Shown here in pieces: positions 12,717 through 23,389 of a stretch of 64,000 nt of DNA; position 1 is the first letter of the stretch; each line of letters begins with the position of its first letter. The position numbers and the translations under genes were made by a program. Source of the stretch: Megaleporinus macrocephalus (Eukaryota; Chordata; Actinopteri; Characiformes; Anostomidae); contig CM038704.1 in NCBI GenBank assembly GCA_021613375.1, positions 7,384,091 to 7,448,090 of the forward strand, in the 5' to 3' direction. Below the pieces are notes generated by a model. That model did not search any database. It was not told the origin of the DNA and saw nothing but the letters and a program-made list of their open reading frames with translations.

Positions 12717-12724
12717 AAATCTAC

Positions 12725-14080
12725 ATTACTATATATGCAACGTGATATGGAAGCTTGCCGTGTAGAACCAGCTGTGCACCTCATCGCTGCTGAAACCTGA
12801 CCTGAAACTGAGGCGATGAACAAACTCCTCATACTGGCTTCCCGCTGAGGCCCAGCTGACAATAAGTGGACTACCCAGTTTTGAATGCACCGCCTGAATT
12901 TGGAGCAATAATCAATGTTTAAATAGCTGCCTGTCCGCCGGGAGACGAGGGCGGGGGGAGTTATACAGAGAAAGATGGAGGGGGGGAGCAGAGAGAGAGA
13001 GGGAAAGAGAGAGTAGCTGGCAAGTTGAGTGAGGTAGCAACTGAGAAAGTGAGCAGAAGACAGGGCGCTTTCACAAAAGAGCCTCCAGTCGCACAAACAC
13101 CACCCAGCATTTGCATCCAAATGAAAGATTCGAGGATCTGGCAACCAGCAATCTCCCGTAACCCCAGTAGACTAGTCACAAAGCAATGAGACGCATCCAG
13201 GCGCCGTCCCATATGGACTTTCAACCCCGAAGATTTTAAAAGAGCTCCCGGCGCGATGTGCTCCTCTCCACCAGCGAAATCGAAGACATCTGCTATCGAC
13301 ACCCATTACGTCCTGCCTTCAAATGCAAATCTGCGAAGCTGGAGGAGGAATATACAGCGAGGCTCCTTCTTCTCTTTTTTTTCTTTTCTTTTTTTTTCCC
13401 AGTGGCCCTCTCCGGAGATTCGGAGTCTGTAAACAAGCAGGCCGAGAAAGAGATGAGACGCGGCGATTTGCATGGCGCACCCCGCCAGTGATTTGGGAGC
13501 TTTCAAGGCGCCAAAGGCACTAAGAGGCGGCTTTCCCTCGCGCCGTCAGAGGCGAGGAGCGAGGTGTTCAAAAAGGCAAAATACCTCACTTCACAATAAC
13601 AACGCTCCAGTTAGTCAGATTCGGGGCGTGCTCGAACGTGGACACAATCATGATAAACAGTAAATACTAACATTAGGACGGCGAGAGCGGCGGAGCGCCC
13701 TTAACGGGGTTCCGGGGGTCAGCAGTCCTCTCAGCACGAGTGCCTGCCCTCGCTTATCAACGAGAGTGGGAAAAACAATGCAGCGAGGGAGGGAGGGAGC
13801 GAGGGATGAGCCTCTCCTCTGTCAGGCTTTGGTGGGCTGTTTATCTTCGTTAGGGTCTCCACAGCAGCGGGAACGGTCTTAATGCTGAAACTGATGGTCT
13901 GTACACTTTAGTAGTGCTGAGCTTATTTCTGCAGTGAATTCAAAGTATTACACTAATAATTATCACAGCATAACTGATAATTAGGGCTGAACGATTTGAG
14001 CAATGTGCTTAATTGTGACCCTGATTTGTAAATCCATGACGATGTAGTCTGGAATTATATTTACACTATATGGGAAAACG
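12725..14080. other. GC-rich unique intron segment, no recognisable gene
   Basis: Bases 12930-13850 are unusually GC-rich for this window and not repetitive apart from purine runs. Several short ORFs overlap on both strands, none resembling a known protein. Could be a regulatory block or an unrecognised noncoding transcript. Confidence 0.35.
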
Positions 14081-14866
14081 GCGGCACGGTGGTGTAGTGG
14101 TTAGTATGGAGGTGTAGTGGTTAGTATGGTGGTGTAGTGGTTAGTATGGTGGTGTAGTGGTTAGTATGGAGGTGTAGTGGTTAGTATGGAGGTGTAGTGG
14201 TTAGTATGGTGGTGTAGTGGTTAGTATGGTGGTGTAGTGGTCAGTACGGTGGTGTAGTGGTTAGTATGCTGGTGTAGTGGTTAGTACGGTGGTGTAGTGG
14301 TTAGTACGGTGGTGTAGTGGTTAGTATAGTGGTGTAGTGGTTAGTATGGTGGTGTAGTGGTTAGTATGGTGGTGTAGTGGTTAGTATAGTGGTGTAGTGG
14401 TTAGTATAGTGGTTAGTATGGTGGTGTAGTGGTTAGTATGGTGGTGTAGTGGTTAGTATGGTGGTGTAGTGGTTAGTACGGTGGTGTAGTGGTTAGTATG
14501 GTGGTGTAGTGGTTAGTACGGTGGTGTAGTGGTTAGTACGGTGGTGTCGTGGTTAGTATGGTGATGTAGTGGTTAGTATGGTGGTGTAGTGGTTAGTATG
14601 GTGGTGTAGTGGTTAGTATGATGGTGTAGTAGTTAGTATGGTGGTGTAGTGGTTAGTATGGTAGTGTAGTGGTCAGTATGGTGGTGTAGTGGTTAGTATG
14701 GTGGTGTAGTGGTTAGTATGGTGGTGTAGTGGTTAGTATGGTGGTGTAGTAGTTAGTATGGTGGTGTAGTGGTTAGTATGGTAGTGTAGTGGTCAGTATG
14801 GTGGTGTAGTGGTTAGTATGGTGGTGTAGTGGTTAGTATGGTGGTGTCACAGCAAGACGATCTGTA
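14081..14866 (+). repeat. 20-bp minisatellite (about 38 units) expanded from a tRNA-derived SINE head
   Basis: The array starts with the SINE-like head 'ggcacggtggtgtagtgg', repeats 'ggtggtgtagtggttagtat' with few changes, and ends in 'gtgtcacagcaagacgatct', the continuation of a SINE body. Each unit contains 'tggtgtagtgg', which matches the RNA polymerase III A-box pattern TRGYNNARNGG. One unit is shortened by 8 bp at about 14401. A six-unit (120-bp) block is duplicated (variant 'agttagtatg' at 14631 and 14751). Confidence 0.9.
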
Positions 14867-14889
14867 ATAAAGAGGAAGTTAATGGATGG

Positions 14890-15720
14890 ATAGATATTTG
14901 GGGAAAACCGTACAAGGAGGTTGGAGTTATACAGCACAGTAGTCCCGCTGGGCCTGTAGATCCTGCACACTCGTTGGTTGCCTAATCTTGCGTCCCAGCT
15001 GCTCCCATATATACTGGATTGGCGATAAAGCTGGTGACCAACCGGGCAAGGGAAATGTTGGGATCTGGTGGAGACATTCCTGGGAAACCCTTACTGTGTG
15101 TGGAGCTTTATACTGCTGAACAATACCAGTTGGAGATCCCATCATGAGAGGCAACACATGTAGCCTTAAAATGTCCTACATATATCACTGAGCTGTAAGT
15201 GACCCTCGTATTACTACTACTGGTGACCCACTGTCATATGCGGTGATTCCCCAGCTTATGTTAGTCGCTCCACAGCAATTGATGCCCTCACCACGAGGCT
15301 TCCATACTGGAACCAGAGTGTCAGCGGATCCCAAACAGAACCTGGATTCGTCGCTAAAGACGATACGGTTCTAGGAACCTGTAAGAACTTCTCATGCTTG
15401 TCGACTGATCAAACGATCCTCTCTTCTGGCAGTCTGTCTGGGTGGTCCGTGTATGTGTCTGCCCTCACATCGCCACGGATCCCAACATCTTCTAACAACT
15501 CGGTCAGAACAGCCTCGATGCTGATTTGTTGAAACGACCATTCTTCTTCTCTCTGTCTGATGATGCGAATCTCAAAGTCTGTCAGCTGGCAAACTGTCTT
15601 CGAGTGTGCTGTAGAGGCAGTAGGTCTAGCAATCAAGCATCTCTCGCCAAGAGGTACACGACCCGAAGGTAGCCTCTGAGAGGGCAACGGGGAAACAGTA
15701 CCCCATTTCTGAGTGTGTTT
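14890..15720 (-). pseudogene. Degenerate Tc1/mariner transposase
   Basis: Minus-strand relic of a DDE transposase, broken by stops and frame changes. From N to C it shows a helix-turn-helix-like region ('CQLTDFEIRIIRQREEE'), 'FSDESRF'-like residues holding the first catalytic Asp, a passage equivalent to 'GGxxxWG', then 'QQYKAPHT' where a Tc1 protein has QQDNA-PHT, and 'LSPIQYIWEQLGRKIRQ' where it has SPIEHxWD. The second catalytic Asp is replaced and the final Glu position reads Gln, so it would be inactive even if the frame were intact. Confidence 0.85.
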
Positions 15721-15777
15721 TTTAATGAGTATACATCCTCCATAAACATATGCCTTCTGTTCATTCTTTAAACGACT

Positions 15778-15800
15778 GTATATATATATATATATATAAA

Positions 15801-15841
<41 letters not shown>
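15778..15841. repeat. (TA)n tract
   Basis: Nearly pure TA dinucleotides with two interruptions. Confidence 0.95.
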
Positions 15842-15843
<2 letters not shown>

Positions 15844-15844
15844 C

Positions 15845-16830
15845 TTTTACTTGCCCCAATGCGCTGTAAATTCACAAAACCGTCCACAACACAGTGGAAG
15901 TGTTTCCGGAGGACACTTAAAGGACGTGGGACCACATACAGTAATGCAATGTAAACAGGACCGTGCGGAGCCGCGGTAGCGTCTAATGAGAAGTAAGTTT
16001 AACTATATTTGCTAACTATCCAGACTTACTTCTCATTAGACTCTAGTGATGAAGATAAAGCCTCTTGAAGTGTTGAAGCTTTCCCTCCAGCTGGTTCAAA
16101 AAAAGGTTAATTACTCGAAGCCTCATGTCCACACGAACCCCCCCTGCTGGCCAAAACTTTTATTGCCATTTCAACTATTTGCGATGACCTCTTGCAACGT
16201 TATCAGCATGGAAACAAGTATATACATAAAACACCTTCATTTCATTTTCTGTTGTTCATTCATTTGTTCACCTGATCTGTGTTTGTTTGTGTGGGTCTGT
16301 TAATTTAATTAATAAAAAACAAACTGCCAGTATGATTTCAGTCAGTAAATAAATCCAATAGTACGTGAGATATTGATGTTTAAACTGTTGCAGTGGTATT
16401 AAGAGACGGGACAGTGATTGTGGGGTGACGGTGACTTTAATTTTTATTAAGAAACAATAAATCATGGCAACACTCGAACCACATCCTGAGCCAGCGAGGC
16501 TTCAGACGTCATCAGTGACTTCACTTGCTCTTAACGAAGTAAGCCTCTATACGCAATCCATAAACCTCTACCTGGATTTCTCCACACAAGCTCTGAAGCA
16601 TCCGTATCATTTCCCATCACTATTAGACGCTACCGCAGCTCCACGTGGTTTTGTTTACATTGCGTCGCCATATGTGGTCCTACGTCCTTTAATTGTCCTC
16701 CGGAAACACTTCCGTTGTGTTGTGGACGGTTTGCAGTGTGTTTGTTAAATGTAGTGGTCATGTTGCTGTTTTGATGAAAGTGTTTTCTGTTGGCAGCGCG
16801 TTTGTGAATCTGAAGCGTGTTGAGTCTTCT
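15845..16830. mobile_element. Element with long inverted arms (DNA transposon derivative)
   Basis: Left arm about 15845-15982 and right arm about 16625-16800 are inverted copies, sharing 'gtcctccggaaacacttcc' on the complement and the plus strand respectively, along with 'ttagacgctaccgc'. The interior carries no transposase-like frame. The superfamily cannot be fixed from the ends seen. Confidence 0.65.
15981..16041. repeat. Perfect 18-bp inverted repeat (hairpin)
   Basis: 'gtctaatgagaagtaagt' at 15981-15998 is the exact reverse complement of 16024-16041, with a 25-nt loop. It lies at the inner edge of the left arm of the surrounding element and is missing from the right arm. Confidence 0.9.
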
Positions 16831-16847
16831 CGGCCACCGTACTCCAG

Positions 16848-17270
16848 ATGAAACAGACTACTGATAATAACCACAGCGGACGATACTTTTCTTCATGTCT
16901 TTCAGGAATGCTTCAGTTTTGGAAACCAGCCATTGAACGTATTTGTAAACTATTAGACACGAGGTTACCAGCACACCAGAGCAATAACTCTGATCTCTCC
17001 AGACCTGAGCTCCAGCCTAGCCCTCCAACACAGAATAGTCCTGTGAATACAGCTCTGAAGCAAAGCCATGAAGAAACTATGACTGCAGCTCTATTAGACA
17101 GTCTGATCCTCAAACACTCCACAGGTGAACTCCACAACTCATCCTACTGTGAACCGCTGGTCAAACGCTCTCAGGTTTGTAAAGGACTGCATATGAAAAG
17201 GTTGGTGGGGTCTTACAGGGAGACTTTCTTTTTTGTTGGGTATGTGTTGTGTAATGATTCTGTGCAGTAA
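16848..17270 (+). other. Unassigned 140-codon ORF, possible captured exon
   Basis: ATG-to-stop frame beginning 'MKQTTDNNHSGRYF' just outside the right arm of the neighbouring element. Unlike most ORFs here it has a balanced composition and no low-complexity runs ('ALKQSHEETMTAALLDSL', 'GELHNSSYCEPLVKRSQ'). A good acceptor ('cttcatgtctttcag') ends at 16905 and a donor-like 'caggtttgtaaa' follows 17174, so 16906-17174 (269 nt) could be a single exon. I recognise no family. It may be chance, a captured gene fragment or part of a transposon. Confidence 0.3.
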
Positions 17271-17275
17271 TATTC

Positions 17276-17276
17276 A

Positions 17277-17322
<46 letters not shown>

Positions 17323-17325
17323 TAT
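17276..17325. repeat. (AAT)n microsatellite
   Basis: About 16 uninterrupted trinucleotides between the ORF above and the SINE below. Confidence 0.95.
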
Positions 17326-17339
17326 TACTATTTATGAAA

Positions 17340-17590
17340 TGGGGCAGTCGTAGGATAAAAGTTATGGAATCGGCCTTAACGTGCCATAAAGGTAACAAGT
17401 TCGATCCTCTGAACTGCCAGGACTGAAGAGCCCTTGAACAAGACACCTAACCCCCAACTGCTCCTCAGGTGCTGTGGATAGGGCTGCCCACCACTCCGGG
17501 CAAGTGTGTTTACTGCCCACTAGTGTGTATGTGGGTTTTTCACTGCATACATGGGCTAAGAGGTGAAATTCTTCAATTCCTGTGTTGTAT
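17340..17590 (+). mobile_element. tRNA-derived SINE, copy 1
   Basis: Starts 'ggggcagtcgtaggataaaa', carries the B-box-like 'agttcgatcctc', then 'acacctaacccccaactgct' and 'gggctgcccaccactccg'. The 5' half is diverged. A second, truncated copy is at 47871. Confidence 0.75.
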
Positions 17591-17869
17591 TATGATTATT
17601 ATTATCATTATTAATATAATTAATAAATTAAATAATCAATAGAATGATCATTATTATTATTACAGGTATCCCAGCACAGTTTGAATATTTTATATACATT
17701 GATATAGAATTGTTCCTTATAATTATATCCCTTCAAAGCTGGAGAAACTTGGTTAAACTCTTGGAAACATTACCTAGAACATCAGAGTTCACCTGCATAC
17801 TATCTAGAACATCTAGGATTAGCTGTAACTGAGCTGTTTTCTTTCCAATTTAATTAAAATCTTTTTTTT

Positions 17870-17945
17870 TCCTTTTCTACTGTGAAGCACCTTGAGTTGC
17901 ATTCGTATGTACAAGTTCTCGCTCTATAAATAAACAAAGCATCTC
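17870..17945 (+). repeat. LINE/SINE-type 3' tail
   Basis: 'tgtgaagcaccttgagttgc' followed by 'ctctataaataaa' resembles common fish retroposon 3' ends. Only the tail is recognisable. Confidence 0.5.
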
Positions 17946-18640
17946 ATTGGATCACGCCGGTCTTTCAGTTGCCTGACTACTGCAGGTGCACCTTCTGCTA
18001 ATTACAGCGGCTGACGTCACGCCCATCGAGTACCTGTCGCAAACCACCCAACACGCCGTTTACCGAAGTGACTGTTTGTTTGGGAGGCGGCGCGCCGGTC
18101 TCTCTTGGGCGCGGGTGCAAAACCTGGTTAAGTGGCGTGTTTTTTCTTTGATTCATCTTAATTGCCTGTCCTAATAACGGCCGTCTACCTTCGGAGGGTG
18201 TCAAGGCTTCAAAAGCGCAGCACGACGAGGAGACGACGGGCTCTCAGTAAACAAAGCCGATGTTTTGACTCGCCACGAAGCGGCGGCGGGCTGGCGGGCG
18301 GGTGGCTGAGGTGGCAGGAGCAATCACGTCATCAAAACACTTCCACAAATTAAACCAAACAAAGATCAAGGACGGGACACGCGCCAGTGCCGTGGTGCTA
18401 TTTACTCTTTTATTTGCATCGAGATATGGAGGGGGGGCAAAAAAAAGACCTCCCTTTTCAAAAAATACTCAAAGCCCTCCCTGTTGATTAATATGGGGAG
18501 ATTAACACAAAGACTTCTGCTTTTCTTTCGGGCCTTCTCTTCCCTCCCTCCCCCCCGCGCGTCTTTCACATTCTTCCCTTTATTTTGTCAGCGAGGCAAT
18601 TAATTTCTGAAAAGCCTCAATGACTTGATAGAGGGGTGTT
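17946..18640. other. GC-rich unique intron segment, no gene recognised
   Basis: Non-repetitive and GC-rich, with several CpG-rich stretches. Contains a consensus CRE palindrome (separate entry). No ORF resembles a protein. Confidence 0.35.
18012..18019. promoter_or_regulatory. CRE palindrome TGACGTCA
   Basis: Exact consensus CREB/ATF site in a GC-rich, non-repetitive intron segment. The site is real as sequence; binding is unproven and an 8-mer can occur by chance. Confidence 0.3.
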
Positions 18641-18647
18641 GTTTTGT

Positions 18648-18687
<40 letters not shown>

Positions 18688-18690
18688 GGA
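18641..18690. repeat. (GA)n tract
   Basis: About 20 GA dinucleotides, responsible for the Arg-Glu and Ser-Leu runs in overlapping frames. Confidence 0.95.
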
Positions 18691-19130
18691 AAAAAAAAGT
18701 TGATCAAAAGAGTGGATTCTCATGCAGGACACATCACGGCCGCGCTCAGACACGGATCCCGACTCCACACAGCGCGCGTTTCTGTATGTGCGGCACATTT
18801 TGGCTTTGCTAGCGAGGCGCTCTCGGAAAATCCGGGATCGATGGACCACCCTGCGTTTGATTCCCCAATTAGCTGTTGGACAACAGGGTCACTGCCCCGT
18901 GTCAATGCCCCCCCTACGCTCTCCTCATTACAGTCAATAAGAGCATTAGATTAGCTGTCGTTAGGCCTGGGAAGCCTCAGCCAAGCACATCTAATTGAAA
19001 GTATAAATTCGTAACCTCCGAAATGAAGAAGACCTCTCACTGTACCGCACGGCTTTCAGCCCGAGGTTAACCCCAATTTGCTTCTTAAATTTTTGGGGAG
19101 ATCATTGAGAAGTGATTGACTTTGATCTTT
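18691..19130. other. Unique intron, candidate conserved noncoding sequence
   Basis: Non-repetitive, with clustered ATTA/TAAT cores between about 18925 and 19010 ('cattagattagctgtcg', 'catctaattgaaag'). This is the texture of vertebrate conserved noncoding elements, but only alignment can confirm it. Confidence 0.25.
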
Positions 19131-19139
19131 AACCTTTTT

Positions 19140-20086
19140 CAGCCTTTTCCAAAGTTGGTTCAGTGATGTTGAGGTTCTGGACTCTGAGGTGGTCAGTCCA
19201 CTGTTCTGAGAGCAGCTTCTATCTTGTTTGATGTGTCTGTATCTTCTTTTCTCAGTGAGAAGCTTCTTGAACTGCTACACTTTCCTTTCAGAGGTGTCTT
19301 CTCCCAGTGGAAGGATGGACAGAAACACCTGTGGATGTTCTCAGATCTGAAGGTGGAGCTTGATGTTCTCCTGGATCTCAAAGCTTTAGGTGCTGTTTAT
19401 CTGATGGGCCAGAGTTGGTGGGTCTACCAGGTCTTCCAGGTGATGGTTAGGAGTCTCATTTTTTCTTGAAACTTCAATGTATGACTGATAACTGAAAATA
19501 TTCAGATATTTTCCAAGACGTTTGATTCTTATGGTTGAAACCCCCAAATGTGGTTGGTCAGCAAATACATTTTAGATGAGTGACATTTGCTTCTATTTCA
19601 TTTACTGTAACCATATATTGATCTATTGATCTATCTATCAGACATATTCAAGCTGTACGGTTCCTTCTCCCTTCCTTTTTCCAGTGAGGAGCTTCTTGAA
19701 TTGCTAAACTTTCCTTTCAGAGGTGTCTTCTCCTAGTGGAAGGATGGACAGAAACACCTGTGGATGTTCTCAGATCTGAAGGTGGAGTTTGATGTTCTCC
19801 TGGATCTCAAAGCTTTAAGTGCTGTTTATCTGATGGGACAGAGTTGGTGGATCTACCAGGTCTTCCAGGTGATGGTTAGGAGTCTCCTTTTCTCTTGTAA
19901 CTCCTATTTATGATTGATAATTGAAAATGTTCAGATATTTTCCAAAATGTTTGATTCTTATGGTTGAAACCCCCAAATGTAGGTGGTCAAATACATTTTA
20001 GATGAGTGACATTTGCTTCTATTTCATTTACTGTAACCATATATTGATCTATTAATCTATCTATGAAACATGTTTAAGCTGATCTT
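19140..20086 (-). pseudogene. Tc1-like transposase fragment, partly tandemly duplicated (429-bp offset)
   Basis: Minus-strand frame contains 'SRRTSSSTFRSENIHRCF' and 'SLRKEDTDT', corresponding to the helix-turn-helix linker of Tc1-like transposases. The segment is repeated: 'gaggtgtctt' at 19291 and 19720, and the following approximately 360 bp agree closely. Only an N-terminal portion survives, so it is a relic. Confidence 0.7.
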
Positions 20087-20109
20087 CTTTTTGTACCTTG
20101 TAATAAAAT

Positions 20110-20345
20110 GGGCACTCTCTTTATCCGGGGTCGACCAGAGGAGGATGGGTTCCTCCCTTGAGCCTGGGTTCCTCTCAAGGTTTCTTCCTCCTACCAAGGG
20201 AGTTTTTCCTGCCACACTGTCACCTCTGGCTAGACCTGGATACCCTTTTCTTGTATTTACATGCTTATGCATAGACTTTTTTCATAACCTGCTTTTCTGT
20301 AGAGCTGCTTAAAGACTGCTCTGCGCTATGTGAATAAATGCTGAT
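20110..20345 (+). repeat. Retroposon 3' end
   Basis: 'gttcctctcaaggtttcttc' with 'agggagtttttcctgccac' and a terminal 'gctgcttaaagactgctctg' is a very common fish interspersed repeat 3' end. Confidence 0.65.
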
Positions 20346-21788
20346 TGGTTGATTGTTTGTAAGCTATACAGTGCCTAAAACTTAATTACCTGCTTATAGA
20401 CAACAGGGTGCCATACAGTGTTCAGAGTCTATTAGTCATCCACACAGTTTGAGGACTTTGAGGGCTAATTGTTGGGGTATAAACTTCCACTAACTAAAGA
20501 AGCAAAGTTCAGAAACAAGTCGTGGCTGATTTGAGACTACGGTTCCTTCTGCCCTTCTTCTTGTCCTCTGCCTCTCTTTGCTCTACAACTCCCACATCAA
20601 TCCATCCATCCATCCCTTCATCTTCCCCTCCATTCTCTAGCCCCACATTGTCCCGGGTCTAATTTGCCTGCAGCACTAAAAGCAAAGGGAAGAGAAGCGT
20701 CCGGCTCCTCAGATCCCTCTGATAATTCTATTGGATGCTTCTAATTAAAACCAATGAAGGCTATTACAGCAATTATCTCACCAAATGGGGCTGCATTGTG
20801 TCCGCTCAATACATTTGGTAAATTCAGCCTCCTCTTATCTCGGAGATGGCACACGACTAACTACATGCTACCTGGAAACAAAAGCTGTGCACAATGCCTC
20901 GCCTCAGAAAGGCAGATGCGAAGGTTCCTTTGTGTCTCCACACCCCCTTACCACCCCCACCACCCCCCTACTCCTCCCAGCACTCGGATTAAAGCAGTAC
21001 ATGGCACTTGTGTGTTTCTAATTTGGGTCTCTTATGTGTGAGGAAGCAGTGAGCTAATGTCACTGAAGAGACTGATAAGTGCTTAGCAGGAGGTCTGGCT
21101 TGAACAGCAACTTAACATGAGCAACAGTTGCTTTAAGAGGTGAGACAGGTGTGTTGTGGTCAGATCTCTGTGTGTTCTGGACTTTGTAAACAGATCCCAA
21201 GTTCTGTGGCACAGTAAACACTGATCTGCAAGCTGGGTGGGATAGATAACCTGGAGCAAATCAACTATGTAAACGCTCAAAAGTCATAGTTTCTGTTCCG
21301 CCACCATGAAAAAGGTGTAATTCTATATGAGTTATTTATGTGGTTCTTTAAAAGAAGTGTGTAAATTCTTAATTTCAATTCATAACACATTCGTGCTCGA
21401 TTGTTTAAAAAAAAATGTGTTTTTATAACTAGAAAAGGAAAAAATCTGAATATATGGAACCGAACCTGAAAGTAGTTGGAACTTGTGGCATAATATAATA
21501 TATAATAAATTAAACTGACTTGACATTCGCTGTAAACAATGTTTCTAGCAGCAATCATCATAGCATAATAATAAAATTACAGTACTTGTTGTATTCCTAA
21601 GGTCAGCTAATCACTGTATCCGTAACCTTTTCCCTGCATCCCTGTATTTCTTGTGTCTATCATTTATTTTGCAATACAGTTTCATTACCGCCGAGATTCC
21701 AGCTTATAGACGTCATTCCAAGGAATCTAAAATGTCCTGAGAAGTCCTGCAAGTGCACACATTAGTGGGTGCTGTATTTGGTACATAC
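20346..21788. other. Intron adjoining the 110-nt exon, no gene
   Basis: Bases about 20690-20830 are non-repetitive, with 'tctaattaaaaccaatgaag' and 'cagcaattatctcacc', a possible conserved noncoding stretch. The rest is ordinary AT-rich intron. Confidence 0.4.
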
Positions 21789-21898
21789 CTCGTACAGAGT
21801 GATGATGCCGTTGGTCTCGTTTGGTGCTTTCCACTGCATGAAGATCTTCTCCTCATATGGACCAGTCTGGATGGACTCCATAGGAACAGGACCGGGCA
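21789..21898 (-). CDS. ptprt: PTPRT-like receptor tyrosine phosphatase, internal exon (first part of fourth FN3 domain)
   Basis: A 110-nt internal exon on the minus strand with acceptor 'gtttgtgcag' and donor 'gtatgt'. With the G left by the upstream exon it encodes 37 residues starting '[18 protein letters not shown]' and ending 'NGIITLYE'. It enters in phase 1 and leaves in phase 0, so it joins both flanking exons without a frame break. It supplies the A-C strands of the fourth extracellular FN3 domain, including the core tryptophan in '[12 protein letters not shown]'; 'NET' is a potential N-glycosylation site. It is too short to show as a long ORF and was found by its splice sites and its similarity to the R2B family. 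A GATA tetranucleotide array begins about 130 bp upstream of its acceptor in transcript sense. Confidence 0.92.
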
Positions 21899-22030
21899 CT
21901 GCACAAACACAGCCATGCACAATTACCAACTTCAACTTCTATAACAGTACAAATCAAACATATTAGTAATAATTAGTTATAATAGTAATAATTATTATTA
22001 TTTATTATATATAGTTTTTTTACGATTTTC

Positions 22031-22485
<455 letters not shown>

Positions 22486-22486
<1 letters not shown>

Positions 22487-23389
22487 AAGTAATAAATAGC
22501 TGATGAAACTGATCAGTGATAAACTCGTAACAGTCCAGCTACTTCTGAAAGTCTCTGCTGTGTGTTTACTCTGTGGAGGAGCTCAGCAGTGCAGCGCTAC
22601 GCTTCTCTCACAACTACACAACTCCAAAACAAACACCTTCACTTTAGTCCAACAGCTCCGGTACTCTGAGGAGCGTCTATTAATATAAAAGTGATTTGTG
22701 TGTTTTTAGAAGGAGGGTGACGTAGGATGACAGTGTTGCTGGGCAGAAGGTGAAGTGAGGCGAGCAGACAGCGGCTGACTGGATCTGTGAAACTATGTCA
22801 AACACACCTCAGTCGCAGTGAAGGAGTGTGAATTGTAACAGCTTTTCTGAGACTCTTCCCTTCAGCGCCGAGAGGTGATAACGAGCGCTACCACTACAAC
22901 TCCATCTGCGTGCTAGAGAGAGAGAGTCGGCCTGCTCCTGCGTGTTTTACTACCTGTCTCCGTACTCCTGCTGTATTTAATACTGTTAACACTCTCCGCT
23001 CTGCTCTCAAGGTGACAGACAGAATAAAAGATGTTTTAGCTCTGTTTACGTCTAGCTCTGGATTAAAGGGCCCGAATCCTGCATTAGCAGTATTTTTTCC
23101 CTCAGAGGTTCATTTATGATGTTTGTGTTGTATCTTAAAATAAACAACCTTATTTACATGTTTTACACATTACACAGCTTCCAACATCTTCTTTTGTCTA
23201 TAGAATCAAACAGGCTGCCACTACGAGTGATATATGTAAATAAGCTCTGTTCTGATTGGCTGCGTCTCATTTCAAAAGCAGAGCTGAGACACTCTTCAGA
23301 GCCGAACTGCTGTAGACTGAATGGGTGGATGCAATGGGTGGAACAGGTTGGTCCATGACATCACAAAAACAATGACTTCATCGCAATTG
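22486..23389. other. Intron, no feature recognised
   Basis: Short frames only, none resembling a protein; no repeat identified with confidence. Confidence 0.45.

Larger units (their letters stand above)
1923..21788 (-). other. ptprt: ptprt intron between the 110-nt and 202-nt exons
   Basis: Complete intron of about 19.9 kb on the minus strand, GT (21788) to AG (1923). It contains the tetranucleotide block, MITEs, solo-LTR-like sequence, hAT element, SINE-head minisatellite and Tc1 relics listed separately. No other coding exon of this gene was recognised. Confidence 0.85.

Noticed and set aside
12429..13302. Overlapping ORFs of 113-165 codons on both strands
   Set aside because: GC-rich stretch gives few stops; no resemblance to a protein family, and part lies in a hAT-type element.
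17340..17590. A tRNA gene
   Set aside because: B-box-like sequence is present but there is no complete cloverleaf; it matches a SINE also found at 47.87 kb.
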